A stretch of 64,000 bases of DNA from Carya illinoinensis. Its lineage: Eukaryota > Streptophyta > Magnoliopsida > Fagales > Juglandaceae. This document shows, in pieces, positions 35,954-47,989 of the stretch (positions are counted from its first letter, which is position 1; each line of letters opens with the position of its first letter). The translations under genes and the position numbers were made by a program. The notes below the pieces were generated by a model. It made no database searches. It was not told where the DNA came from and saw nothing but the letters and a program-made list of their open reading frames with translations. The stretch is from the NCBI RefSeq assembly GCF_018687715.1, contig NC_056765.1, positions 12,452,001 through 12,516,000 on the forward strand, in the 5' to 3' direction.

Positions 35954-36123
35954 AGTTTGGCAGTAAAGAAAAAAAAGTATTGAAGTAGAGGTGAGCATCA
36001 ATTGAGTCAGAGTTGGAATGCAAGGAATTTGACTTCGACCGTTTGTCGGAATTTGAATCCAAACTTTTAAACTAGACCCAAGGCCAAATTTTAAGCCTAG
36101 GCACGACCCCTTTGAAACCCTAT

Positions 36124-36126
<3 letters not shown>

Positions 36127-36204
<78 letters not shown>
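36127..36204. repeat. (TC)39 microsatellite
   Basis: Uninterrupted 78-bp TC run inside the 5' LTR; copy A has 14 units at the same site. The long Ser-Leu and Arg-Glu frames here are artefacts of this repeat. Confidence 0.97.
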
Positions 36205-36206
<2 letters not shown>

Positions 36207-37695
36207 AAATACCTCTTGTGCAACCCCCACACATCCCGACTCTCCCTCCCTTTATGTTTCCAAGCAAACCCCTACCACCTCTATCTATCCCATCGCCAAT
36301 ATGAAATGCCACGCCACACCATGCCAATTGACCATGGCGACTAGTAACCAGAGCTTGCATGCCACTTCACACCACCACCAATAACATCCCGAACGTCAAT
36401 AAACAACACTAACACACCCTTGAATTTGACTGATCACCACTCTAAAAAATTTTTAAGGTACTCTTAAACATTGGCCTCAAAGCCATAGTTAAATTCATGG
36501 ATCTTGTAATTGTGTCTATTGGAAGCTTGGGTTTTCCCTGTTTTGTATCTTATATGTTGGGATTTGTAGTTGAGCGATTTCATAATTGGTTGATGTTTGG
36601 AGGGTCCCTTGCTTATATTGTCGTGGTCGTAGGAGGGAATGAATGTTAAAAAAAAAAGGTGAGTTGGTGTTCTGATATGTTGGGAGTATAGTTGTAGATC
36701 GCGAATGCAAGGAGGTTAGGTTAATCTATTGGTAGAGTAGTCTGTAAATGTTGTACATGGGCCATTATAAACCCAAGTCACCAGAATTGACTATTGGTTT
36801 ATGGGTTGTATATGAGCCCACTTTAAGCTTTAGTATTGGGTTATACAATTTTGTTAGTTGGTTGGTTCTGTATGTGTACAAATTACTAATATGTTAGTGA
36901 TACCTTTCTAGATTAGGTTGTGATTATGCTATGGTTCGGGTTCAAGTCTTAAATAGTACTATTCAAAAGTTAGGTAAGCGGTGCTCTTATGATAGACTTT
37001 GCCTAAATCTGACTAACGTTGATTTTGTAAAAGCATGCTTTTTTTTGTTATAAAAATAACCACAATTATTTTCTAGATTGGTCTATGTTCTAAACTATGA
37101 AATGTGACATTTTATCATGACTGTTGCAGATATCAGCAATTTTTATACTCTATTTCTCTACGACATAAAATGTGAATATGAAGCCTAAAATATCTAATAT
37201 GATTATATGATAATTATCTGCATAATAGTACGTTATGATATGATATTTTTCATCTGAAAAATCCCAAGGCATAAGATTTTGTTCTGCTTTGGATACTACC
37301 TTGCTACAGGTTAAAGTAGTTGCCTCCGGCATTGTCATGGATAATAGTAGTGGCCTCTAGTCTTGCCATGGGCAATAATAGTGGCCTCTGACCCAACCAC
37401 AGGTTGTAGTAGTGGCCTCTATTCTGAGTGCAATCACTTTTATAACAAGACAATTTATGTTATTCTTGGCTATCTGTAGAATGCACAAACCTACCACATG
37501 GGTAAATATGACCTCTATTTTGAATGATCACCTTGGTGAAAAAATAGTAATATATGTTCTACTTGGCTAACTGAAAATGTGCACAACCCTACTGCGGGGT
37601 AAATATGGTTTCTATTCTTGTTTATGATGTTGTTTAGTACGCTTTTGCCTAAGGTCTTTTGCATATACTATTATTATAATGAAATGCTTTTAATA

Positions 37696-38151
37696 AACAA
37701 CCTTGGAGGTCAAGATCCAACATATATACAGAGAAGGCAATGCAGGAGCAGATTTCTTGGCTTGTTTGGCGTCTGATCAGAAGAATTGTTTGACATCTGA
37801 TTAGAAGAATGGTACATGGAGTTCATACAATGACGTGCCTCACTTGCTTAAAGGGATTTTGAAAGTGGATAAAATTGGTCTTCAGGCTATTCAGTTATAG
37901 GTTTGTTTTTTGGTGGTTTGTTTGTTTTTTATGCAGGTTGGTTTTTTTATTTTTTTGTTGTCTTGTGTTTTGGTTTGTTGGTTTTCTTTGGGTTTTTTTT
38001 AGCACTTGGTTTGGGTTAATTTATAGCGGTTTATTGTATGCCTCCAAGTGTCTTCTTGTTACCACGGTATTCCTCCGCCACAAATGAGGATTTTTTAATA
38101 AACTTCGGACAGGACTGCTATGTGGGTGGCTACTGGCTCTTTACAAAAATA
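37696..38151 (+). mobile_element. 5'-truncated LINE fragment with RNase H end
   Basis: Inserted in copy B only and flanked by AAATGCTTTTAATA at 37682-37695 and 38152-38165; copy A has one AAATGCATTTAATA. The plus strand starts mid-gene: in the second frame from 37700 it reads VKIQHIYREGNAGADFLACL, the RNase H C-terminus of plant L1-like LINEs, then a stop. About 360 bp of 3' UTR follow. Truncated start, 14-bp duplication and A-rich end all fit target-primed reverse transcription. Confidence 0.86.
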
Positions 38152-38599
38152 AAATGCTTTTAATAATACAGTTGTTATTTTTCTTGAGAACTATATGTTT
38201 CTGTATTTTGTAGGTGACTCATGTTTACACAATCGTATATGTTTATTATTTTTTGAGTTAATGATAGCTCATCTAATTATCTTCATTATTTTTCAGATGA
38301 CTTTAGCTAGGGACTAGGAATAAAAAGCACGGGCAAGACTTATTCAGAAAATTGTTATTCTTTTTAGTAGTATTTTGAAATATTAACGACATCTATTAAG
38401 ACTTTAGGGATATTCTTTATTATTTATATTGGTGGAATTCTTGGATATCTTTGTGGAGAAATGTATACTTTGATTAACAGAGTTTTATGTGTTGTAGACC
38501 TGTTTTTTGTATTATTTGGAGTTATATCCGTATTTTTGGTATGTGATTTTTTGGTGACAGGATCTAGCTCCCTAACCCTCTAAGTATGGGGCATTATAG

Positions 38600-38619
38600 T
38601 TAGTATCAGAGCCAGGTTT
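38600..38619 (+). other. Primer-binding site, tRNA-iMet type, copy B
   Basis: TTAGTATCAGAGCCAGGTTT, directly after the 5' LTR, near the standard TGGTATCAGAGC. Confidence 0.75.
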
Positions 38620-38923
38620 CGGTCCTAGGACTTTTGGATAATATTCAAACTTTTAGATTTTATGGATTTTAGCATGTAAGTCTATGCAAACACTAAGGTT
38701 TAGATTTTGAAAACTTTAGGTTAGTGATTTTTAATGAGAGTTAAGGTTATGAATTCTAAACACTATAGGTTTTAGTAAGATATGGGTAGAAATGAGTAAG
38801 AATAAGAAATTGAGATGCTTTATGTTTGGTATCGCCCTTACATCTACATATGTGCTTTTTGAGGAAACGTCTAACCGAGCCTAGTTTTTAGGATATTGTC
38901 TCATTACTGTGTTCGTAACTTTG

Positions 38924-40190
38924 TGGATTTGAATGGATCTAATAATGACAGAGAAGTCAACTCGAGCGCTTCTGAAATAATTTGAGCAGTGGCATAAAAA
39001 GTTAAGGAAGAGATTGCTCAAAAACCCCCAAGTCACAACTTCAAAGTTAATGAGAAGGATTGTACAATTGAGTAGTTCAATCGAATGTACCTACCTTCAT
39101 TTGATGGAAGAGGTGACCCAATTATGGTGGTGGATTGGATCTAGAATATATATAAGAAATACTCCAAGTCCTTAATTGTATAGACAAACAAAAGGTGTTG
39201 GATTCCACCTTTAAGCTAACTGGTGAAGCTAAGCATCTGTGGATTATAAAGATGACTATCAGGAAAGCTTATAGGGGAGTAGTCCTCATTACTTGGCTCA
39301 GTTTAAGCAGATCTTCTTTGAACGCTTCTTCCCAAAATCGAACATGTTAGAGCCAAGTAGTTTGCCAACTTGATTCAAGGGACTATGATCGTGCATCAAC
39401 ATGCTGCTAGCTTCGTGGAGTTATTGCACTTCGCTACTTACTTGATAGTGATGAAGAGAAGAAAGCCTGGAAATTTGAGGAGGGTTTGAATCATAGAATA
39501 TACAAACAAGTGGTGGGCTTTCATATTCAAAGTTTCTCACAACTAACTGACAAGGCAATGATGTTTGAACAGAGCCTCAAGAGAAATGCTCAACTTTAGG
39601 AGTAGAGGAAGATGTCTACACCACCAACGTCTCTCTCTAGCGAGGATCAAGGACCATAGAAAAAGAGGAATGAAAGGAACAGCGTTGCTCCAACATCAAG
39701 TGCAGGATAACCAACTGAGTAATCGCTGCAAGTCTTGCAATCTCTTTGGGGAATGCAGAGAAAAACTAGACACTATTTTCAATGCAGTAAATATGGTCAC
39801 TTCATCATAGATTGAGCAGGGTAGTTAGATAGTAGCAAGACCTCCCAACCCGCTCCAAAGGACTGATATAGCAACATAAGCCAACAATCAACATAATACA
39901 ATGTCGGCCTGAGTTTATGCATTGACCCCTGGATAGGCCTGGAACAACAATGTCTTGATTACATGTACCTTTCCTCTTTTCTCCAAGAAAGTACAATGTT
40001 ACTTGACTTTGGGACTAATTCCTTTTATTTCAATGGATTACACTAAATTTTGTGCCATAGGAGCTGAATGTTGGATAATACTTTGGTGCCTTGATGGTAT
40101 CAATCCTAATGGGGAACACAGTTGTATGTAGTAAGGTTTGTTGTGAGTGTCCAGCTTCTTTTGAGGGAAGGTTGATGCTATACATTAGGA
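38924..40190 (+). pseudogene. gag and protease remnant of the old gypsy element, copy B
   Basis: Same order of blocks as 13024-14300: FDGRGDPIMVVDWI, TFKLTGEAKHLW, the zinc knuckle remnant near 39770-39810, and a protease site now reading LLDFG near 39997-40012. Stops are shared with copy A, with a few private changes. Confidence 0.77.
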
Positions 40191-40597
40191 AATACTTTTC
40201 TTTTTATTAGAATTCACAATACAAACATGATACTTAGTATTACGATAGTTTAGAGTAGATCTTGTTGACTTTATGATGCATGGTCAATGTTCCAATACAA
40301 ATTTATGGCCATTACGGGATAACATCTTAAGAGATGAGCAAGTGACCAAATTAAATAATGGGATGCATACTTGCAACTCACCTGAAATGTGATGGTAATA
40401 ATATTAGGATCTATGGTGTTGTGGAATGTGTCTTTGGGGGATTGGAGATTTGGATATGGGAACTATTCTTAGGATAGCAGATGCAAGTGCTATTTAAAGA
40501 ATTGGTCGTGAGCATGTAGGACAAACCTATGCAAGTCAATGTAGAGATTTTCATAACCCCTAACAAATTTCAAGGACGGAATTTTTATGAGGAGAAA

Positions 40598-42648
40598 TGC
40601 AATAACCCAGCTCTTGTTAAGACCCAAGCCCGAAGTTTAAGCCTAGGCCCAAGCCCTATGAAACCCTATTATTTACTTCTTTTTTCATTTTTCCCATAGA
40701 TACCTCCTACACAGCCCCCACACATCCCAACTCTCCCTCCAAATGTGTTGCCAGGCCGACCCTTGCCACCTCTACCTTTCCCATCACTAATTTGCAATGC
40801 CAAGCCATGCTAACTGATTGTGGCAACCGATAAGGGTAACAGGAGCTAGCATGCTATCTCATGCCACCACCAAGAGCATCGTGAACTTCAATAGACAACA
40901 CTACCACGCCCTTGAATTTAACTAATTGTCACTCTGAGATTTGGTAAGGTACTCTCAAGCATTGTCCTTGAAACTATAGTTAAATTCGTGGCTCTTGTAA
41001 TTGTGCCTATTGGAAGTTTGGGTTGTCCTTGTTTTGTATGTTGTTTGTTGGGATTTGTGGTTAAAAAAAAAAATAATCGGTTGACATTTGGAGGGTCCCG
41101 TGCTTATGATGTTGTGGTTGGAGAAGGGAATTAATGTTAAAAAAAAAGGGTGAGTTGGTGTTCTAATGTGTTGGCAGTATGGTTATAGATCGTGACATGT
41201 GTTGTGGTGAGTTTTAAGCAAATGCAAAGAGGTTGGGTTAATCTATTGGTGGAGTAGTGTGTGAATGTTGTACTCAAGCCCCTACAAACCCAAATCACTA
41301 GGATGGACTATTGGTTTATAGGCTATTTATGGGCTCACTTTGAGCTTTAGTTTCAGGTTAAATAATTTTGTTCATTGGTTGGTTTTGTACGAGTACAAGT
41401 TATTAATATGTTAATGATACCCTTATCGATCAGCTTGCGATTATGCTACGGTTTGGTTTCTAGCCTTAGATAATACTCTATAAAAGTTAGGTAAGCAGTT
41501 CTCATGCTAGACTTTGCTTGAATATGGCTGAGATTGATTTTGTGAAAACCTGCATATTTTGCTAAGAAAACAGCCTTGGTTATTTTCTACACTAGTTTCT
41601 ATTATGAACTTTGAAATCTAACATTTTATCATGACTGGTGCAGACATGAGCAATTTTTGTATTATGTTTCTCTACTACATAAAATGTGAATATGAAGTCT
41701 GAAATATTTATATGCTCAATACTTTGTTATGATATGATATTTATCTAGAAAACCCTAAGGCATAAGATTCTATTATACTTTGGTTATGGCCTTGCCACAT
41801 GTTATAGTAATGGTCTCTAGCCTTGCCATGGGTAATAGAAGTGGCATCCAACCCTTCCACAGGTTATATTGGTGACCTCTATTTTGAGTGCAATCACTTG
41901 GGTGACATGGTAATTTATGTTCTGTTTGGCTATCCATAGAATGCACAACCCTACCACGGGTGTAAACATTGCCTTTGTTTTGAGTGCATCACATAGATGA
42001 CAAAAGAGTGATTTATGTCTTACTTGGCTAACCCTAGATTTGCACAACCCTACCATGGGGGTAAACATGGCCAATGTTCTTGTTTTTACGTTGTTCAATA
42101 AGCTTGTGCCTAAGGTCTTTTGCATATGCTATTATTATAATGAAATGCTTTTGATGGTACCATTGTTGTGTTTCTTGAGAGTTGTATGTTTCTGCATTTT
42201 GTAATTAGCTTATGTTTACGTAGTGGTATAGGTTCATTACTTATTAAAGAGTTGATAAATCACCCAATTATATTCATTATTTTTCAGATGACTTTGAGAT
42301 TTCAGCTAGGGACCAAGATTAAGAAGGACATGTGAGATTAGTTTAGTATAAATGAATAAGTACCAAAGTGTACAAGGGATTAGTGGAGAGACTTATTAGA
42401 AAATTTTTATTTTCTTGTAATATTTTAAAATATTGATGACTTTTATTGAAACTTTGGGGATATTCTTTATTACCTAGGTTGAAGGAATTCTTGGTTGTCT
42501 TTGTCAAGGAATTTATACTTTGATTAAAGAAGTTTTAAGTGTTATAGAGTTACTTTATGTGTTATTTAGAGTTGTATCTATATTGTTGGAATGTGATCTC
42601 TAGATGACAGGAACTAACTTCCTAACCCTCTAGGTACGAGGTATTACA
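40598..42648 (+). repeat. 3' LTR of the old gypsy element, copy B (2051 bp)
   Basis: Starts TGCAATAACCCAG and ends GAGGTATTACA; the reference form of this LTR in the window. Contains the 1080 bp (41331-42410) missing from copy A. The short minus-strand frame 41817-42125 arises from its internal repeats. Confidence 0.88.
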
Positions 42649-43103
42649 ATTATACTATAGTATTACATGTTATTAAATTATTATACTAGACTTATTTCTA
42701 TATTAGTGTCTTAACTTATTTCTAACTTACCTCCATACTAGACAAATTTCTAGTGTCTAATTACATTTTATTATATTATAGTATTATGTGTTATTAACTT
42801 ATTATTCTAGACTTGTTTTAAAACTAGTGTCTAAATTATTTCTATATTAGACTTATACAATAAGATGTTATTATATTACTGTTTAGCTTATTTCTATACT
42901 TGCTTATATTAGTTTACTTATAGTAGTAATACTAATGGTATAAGTAATAGTATTACACATAATGCTAATAGTAGTTTACTAATAGTAGTAATACTATGAT
43001 GTTTACATATATTAAACTATTAGTTTACTTATATTATAGTATAAGTATATTACTTTAAAATAATCAACACATACTAGTATAGTATTGAACGTATTTATAA
43101 GTT
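42649..43103. other. AT-rich stretch with short TAGTA repeats
   Basis: Matches 15681-16074 but is a little longer, because of extra TAATAGTAGTAATAC repeats near 42920-43000. No gene. Confidence 0.65.
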
Positions 43104-43276
43104 GAGAAATGATATTTGTAGTCGTTGAGTACGTAAGCGCCACGCAATCCGTTTGAAAAAAATAAGTAAATATGAAACTCATATGAAAAAATTATTTTTT
43201 TAATAGTAAATCTCACTATTATTCAAAACGATTGCGTATTGTTTGCGCACTCCACGACTATATGTAACATTACTCA
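43104..43276. mobile_element. MITE, copy B
   Basis: Left arm TAGTCGTTGAGTACGTAAGC pairs with right arm GCGCACTCCACGACTATA. Partner of 16075-16252. Confidence 0.75.
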
Positions 43277-43759
43277 TATAAGTTCTATACTTTTTGTATG
43301 AGTATACATGATCAATATATAACTAATACATATTTTATAACATATGTACAAATTGAAGTTAGATGATAAAATCGGAGTCGGAGCAAAGTCGCTCAGAACA
43401 CAGACAGCAAAACTCAAATTTCGACGTTGCAGAGTATGGATTCAGAGTTGGATTTTCAAATTTTTGTAAAACCACATATTGAAGTTGGGCCTGCAAAATG
43501 AACATTCATAATCGTTTAAATTAATTCTAAACCGTGAATAAAAGTTTGGATATGATGGAAAGCAACGTGACAGTGTGGAGAGCTTCAATAAGACAACAGT
43601 AAAACACACGAATCATTACCTTAAATATATGGGAACTTGTATGATTTATATTCTTCAATATCAACCTTGTTGGAGCTGAGATGGAATTATCCCGGGTTTC
43701 TCTAAATGATACATCTTACAAAAATGAGACGGTAAAATTGTGATCAGCCATTACATTGA

Positions 43760-44225
43760 AAAAAATTTACAAATACAAGGAAAAAGGCTCAATTCCCAGC
43801 AAAATCCACATTTGCTTTTGTGTGTATAAAATTTTGTAAATCTACCTACTCGAGTAACCAAAATCAAGAAAAGCTACATCTAGTCCGAGCTCCGCTTTAC
43901 AATATGGCATCTACAACCCCCTCCCCGAAAAATTGAAAAAAAAAAAAAAAAAAAAAATCTATCTCAAGTGAAAAAGAACAGAGAACACATATCTCTTGAA
44001 GGAAGGTAATCAGTGCAAGCAGAACCCTTTTATGCCAACATATTCAAGGCATACGAGCCAGGAATTGTAGTTGTATGTCAAAATCAGGTAGTGTTTGAGA
44101 AAAGCAGCACCAACTTCTGCCAGCCAAAATAAGATCAATGTCCAACCCGGGCAGCTTCTTTCTTCGAAGATGGTCCAGCCTCTTTTTCAGAACCTTTAAA
44201 GCAAAATGATATATAGGTGGATGAA
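43760..44225 (-). other. Presumed 3' UTR of the V-ATPase subunit a gene
   Basis: Continuous with the stop codon of the final exon and without splice signals. Its end is not determined; a T-rich run near 43935-43957 and TTGTATTTGTAAATTT near 43760 are visible on the gene strand. Extent is inferred. Confidence 0.5.
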
Positions 44226-44430
44226 CTAGTCCTCATCCTCGGTTAAGGTGGCAAAAGAGAAAGGTCTGAACTTGTACCCATCACCGTGATAAAACTTGTT
44301 TTGAAATTCCACCCAATGAAGACGCAGGGCATGAAGAAAAGCACTGAGAGTTTCCATCATTAGTAGTATAAAGGCAGTAGCAAAGGCAAACATGGCTAGT
44401 CCCACTAGCCGGATGACGAGGTTGTCATAC
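44226..44430 (-). CDS. VHA-a: VHA-a window exon 17 and stop
   Basis: 205 bp, final helix and tail: [20 protein letters not shown], ending [12 protein letters not shown] then TAG. Copy A partner 17241-17446 has one extra base. Confidence 0.96.
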
Positions 44431-47400
44431 CTGTCATAACCATCCTCAACGGTAATCCCACTCATAAGAACAAAAACACCACCAGCGAGTACAATAGGTT
44501 ATAACAGTTTATAACTGAGTTTTGAAAGTGTTAATTTGACAAAAGATGATATATTTACAAGTCGAAATCCATAAGAAAACACAGTATATTACTTTGAAAC
44601 TGTTTGAAGAGATTGATCATCCAACAAGGAAAGGAAACCTCTATTATGGAAACCACATTAATCTAAAAGATATTTTCATATTTCATGTATGGTCAGTGAA
44701 GAACTGAGAGAATGAATCAACAACAAAATCATGTTATAGCTTAATGGTTCTAATTAATCTAAGGGAATTGAGGAGCACAATTAGGGACATAGCTGCGAAG
44801 TAAATGTGGAGAGGCAATGTAGATCTTTATTTAATGAGAAGGAACCCCAGATACCATGCAAACACAATATGTCTTTTACTCGGTTAAACTGCAGACCTAT
44901 GTAACGCTCCCACATCACACTAATCAGGTAACATCAGCTTTTTATTGATGGGACATGGGCCCTAGAAATCCTTTGCACCCAAGGGCTTGATCCTTAGACT
45001 TGGGGGAGCATACTCCCAAAACCAAGGCATTTAGGATTAGAGAGTTAGGGCATGTTTGGATACTGAGACTTCTCAAAATTTCAATTTCACTGAAACACAA
45101 ACACTTTTCAATTTCAAAACTTCAACTTTTCATCTCATCATTACCTAGTCATTATTCAAATACAAAAATCAGTATAACTTGTACAAACTTCAAAACAAAA
45201 ATAATATTAAAAAGTTATGTTCAAACAAATTTTTAACTTTATAATATTATGTTTCAAAATTTTGTGAATAATAGTGAAATGGTTTGAGTGAAAATGTTTT
45301 ATTCAACTTTATAATATTTTTATTCAACTCTTTCTATCTCCTTTCCCAAAACCCAATAAAACATCTTCACTCAAACCATTTCATTATTATTCACAAAATT
45401 TTGAGACCAAGTGTCCAAACATGCCCCTAATGTAGACCTAAAGCCTCCTTAGCCAAGTATTGGCATATTTTTTTATTGGCACCGAATGTCCAAGAACAAA
45501 GCACCGACTAATCCCAGGAGTACACGTGCAGCAAGTATTGGCATATATAAGATCATTTCTTTTTTTTAAATTAATTTAAATGCCCCATGCTCCCAAATCT
45601 TAGGTGGATTTTCAGCCTTGCATTACGGCCCTTCCCCCCAACCCTGAGATTCCCACAAGGCAAAGAGGATAGTGCGTCATGCAACATTTATAAAATTAAA
45701 ACTCACCCCCAGGCAAGCAGGAGGACTTTCTCATAGAAAACGGTTGACAATTCTGAGTGTGCTAAGCTGTAATAGAGCAATAGATATCAATTAGGCAATT
45801 CAGTTCATATGGAAGAAAGAAAACAATTGCGAGGAAAATTGTGGCTGAACCTTAAAGCCCAAAGTCGAAGATAGGATGCTGTATTTGACACAGCACCCAG
45901 AACGAACTCTATGGAGTGTATCATTTGGTGCACAAAGACCTCACTAAAATTAAAGTCCTCATCATAATGCCTTGCAGAATCAGGTTCCACCTCAAGATCC
46001 GTCTCAGAGGTAGCAAGTATTCCATAGGTCCGACCTTGAAATCTCTGGCAATATCATGAAGAAAGATCAAGTTTCTACTCTTCCAAGCCCCTAATGTAAT
46101 TCCCCCCTCAATTACAGCTATTGTACAGACATAAACGAGTAAAATACTAGATTGAAATAGATTTTAGGTCCACAAATCAGGAAAGTATCATAAAGATTGA
46201 ATTTGACAACTTATAAATAGTGGAGACATGCCAACATATTTCACAAATGAACTCACAGCTTTTCTAGCGCTCAAGGATGCTTAATAGGTGAAATTAATAT
46301 GACATAGAAGAAAATTTCATACACTTTTTACTCTCCTGATAAAGTTATCAGAGGTGTCCAAAAATACATATTTTCCTTCTTTTTTACTGATAGTTCCTTT
46401 AAGTTCATATTTTCCATATAGACAATGACTACACATATACAAGGATTCACAGGTTGATGAATATAAGGCAGGCTATTGGAAACCCCCATTCACCACTAAT
46501 CCTATTTGTCTATCTGGAACTGCACCTGAGATTCCCACTCCCTTTTGAAGCTAGAGTTATGCTTAAATCTAGTGTAAAACAAGTCATTCCTGTGGCTCCT
46601 CAAAAGTTTACGGGTTCACATATTGCCATTATATAAAAGATCCACTCTCATACTTTCATGGACTACATTGAATCAAGCAAAGAGGAATTCCAAACCCCAA
46701 ATAGAGAGTTCTAACTTCTATGGCATATTAATTAATGGTGGGTATCTAATCAAAAAGTGGGAGAAGAAATGGACCCAGTAGTTAAAAGATTTTTTTGTAA
46801 TAAGTAAACAAAAACCTTATTGATGAAGGATGATTAGGCCTAGCCCAAGTACACAGAACGTATACAATAATACAAGAGAAGGCACCTAGCCAGAAGTTGA
46901 AAGATGTAAGAACAACTTTTACATCATAGAAATTAGCTCAATCATCATGACTTCTCTGTAAAGTCTATGACAAAGAGTTCCTGGTTGCTTGATAATAGCA
47001 TATTCATACCATGCTGGGTGCACACGAGGAGTATGATATGATTATCTAATCCAAAAGTGGGTGTAGAGATAGGCCCAATAGTTGAGGGATGTAAAAACAA
47101 CTTCTTTTAGATCAAAGGAATTTCATTACCATTCACTTATAAAAATAAAAAAAATAAAAAAGGAAGGAATTTCATAACCATTCATACACACATATTTTTG
47201 ACTACTAAGAAATGCTCATAAGAGCAATTTTAACAAGAGCCAGCCTACTACACATGATAGAAATTTTAATGTAATGTATTCAGTTTACATATAAAAAATG
47301 CATTCAGTTTACCATTGGAATGATCCGGTTACAATAAGAAAAAACAGGTTGAAAACATCCACCATTAGAAGGAAACAAGAGAAATCTTTTAGGAAAGCAG

Positions 47401-47910
47401 AATAATGAATCAATAATTTTTATACTATGTAGTTCTAGATGTCAAAAGCAACAATCAAATTACTTCAAGTGAAGGGTGAAGGCTAATTTTTTGAGCAGAA
47501 AATAGATTGAAGGCAAGTAGAAAATTATAGCACCTCTGTATGAAGCCTCTTCAAAATAAAAGGTTTTGGAAAAAGCATCCATGGAACTGCGATCATAGCC
47601 AAAAGCAACAATATTATCTGCAAAAGTTTAGATTAATTACCATATAGAAAAATAGAAAAATCATCAAGTACAGAGTTACGAAATGGTGGAGATCATGCCT
47701 GTAGAGGTCTTTGGCCCCAAAATAACTGATTCTCACCAAGATCCTCAGTGGGACTCAGAAACATGTAAATCATTACATGATAGAGGTCTGCCTGAGAACC
47801 AGTGCACCACTTTATGATGATAAGAAGTGAAAGATAACCGAAAAGGCTGTTAAGAAATATGATCTGTGGCACAAACTGGTACCTATCAACAAGATGAAAA
47901 ATAAGTTCGA

Positions 47911-47989
<79 letters not shown>

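Larger units (their letters stand above)
36075..38598 (+). repeat. 5' LTR of the old gypsy element, copy B
   Basis: Aligns with 40598-42648 and 9644-11394, interrupted by the LINE piece at 37696-38151. Ends GGGCATTATA before the iMet-type primer site at 38600. Confidence 0.82.
36075..42648 (+). mobile_element. Old decayed Ty3/gypsy element, copy B
   Basis: Same element as 9644-15680. Here both LTRs are longer because the 3' LTR is undeleted and the 5' LTR has gained a LINE fragment. Gag and protease are as decayed as in copy A. Confidence 0.85.
35578..47333. repeat. Segmental duplication copy B
   Basis: Direct-orientation partner of 9377-24192, 11.4 kb to its right. It contains the 3' end of the intact V-ATPase gene and is likely the parental side. 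Copy B-specific sequence: a MITE at 35734-35953 and a LINE fragment at 37696-38151. It also keeps the full 3' LTR of the old gypsy element. The left limit of homology is hidden in copy A by the Athila-like element; the right limit is GGTTACA at 47333. Confidence 0.94.

Noticed and set aside
35990..36074. TAGAGGTGAGCA as the start of a hAT element split by the old gypsy insertion
   Set aside because: The motif looks hAT-like, but I could not find a convincing right end beyond 42648.
35921..36384. Frames coding long Arg-Glu or Ser-Leu runs
   Set aside because: They only translate the (TC)39 microsatellite in an LTR.
37875..38087. 70-codon hydrophobic frame
   Set aside because: Lies in the 3' UTR of the LINE fragment after its RNase H stop.
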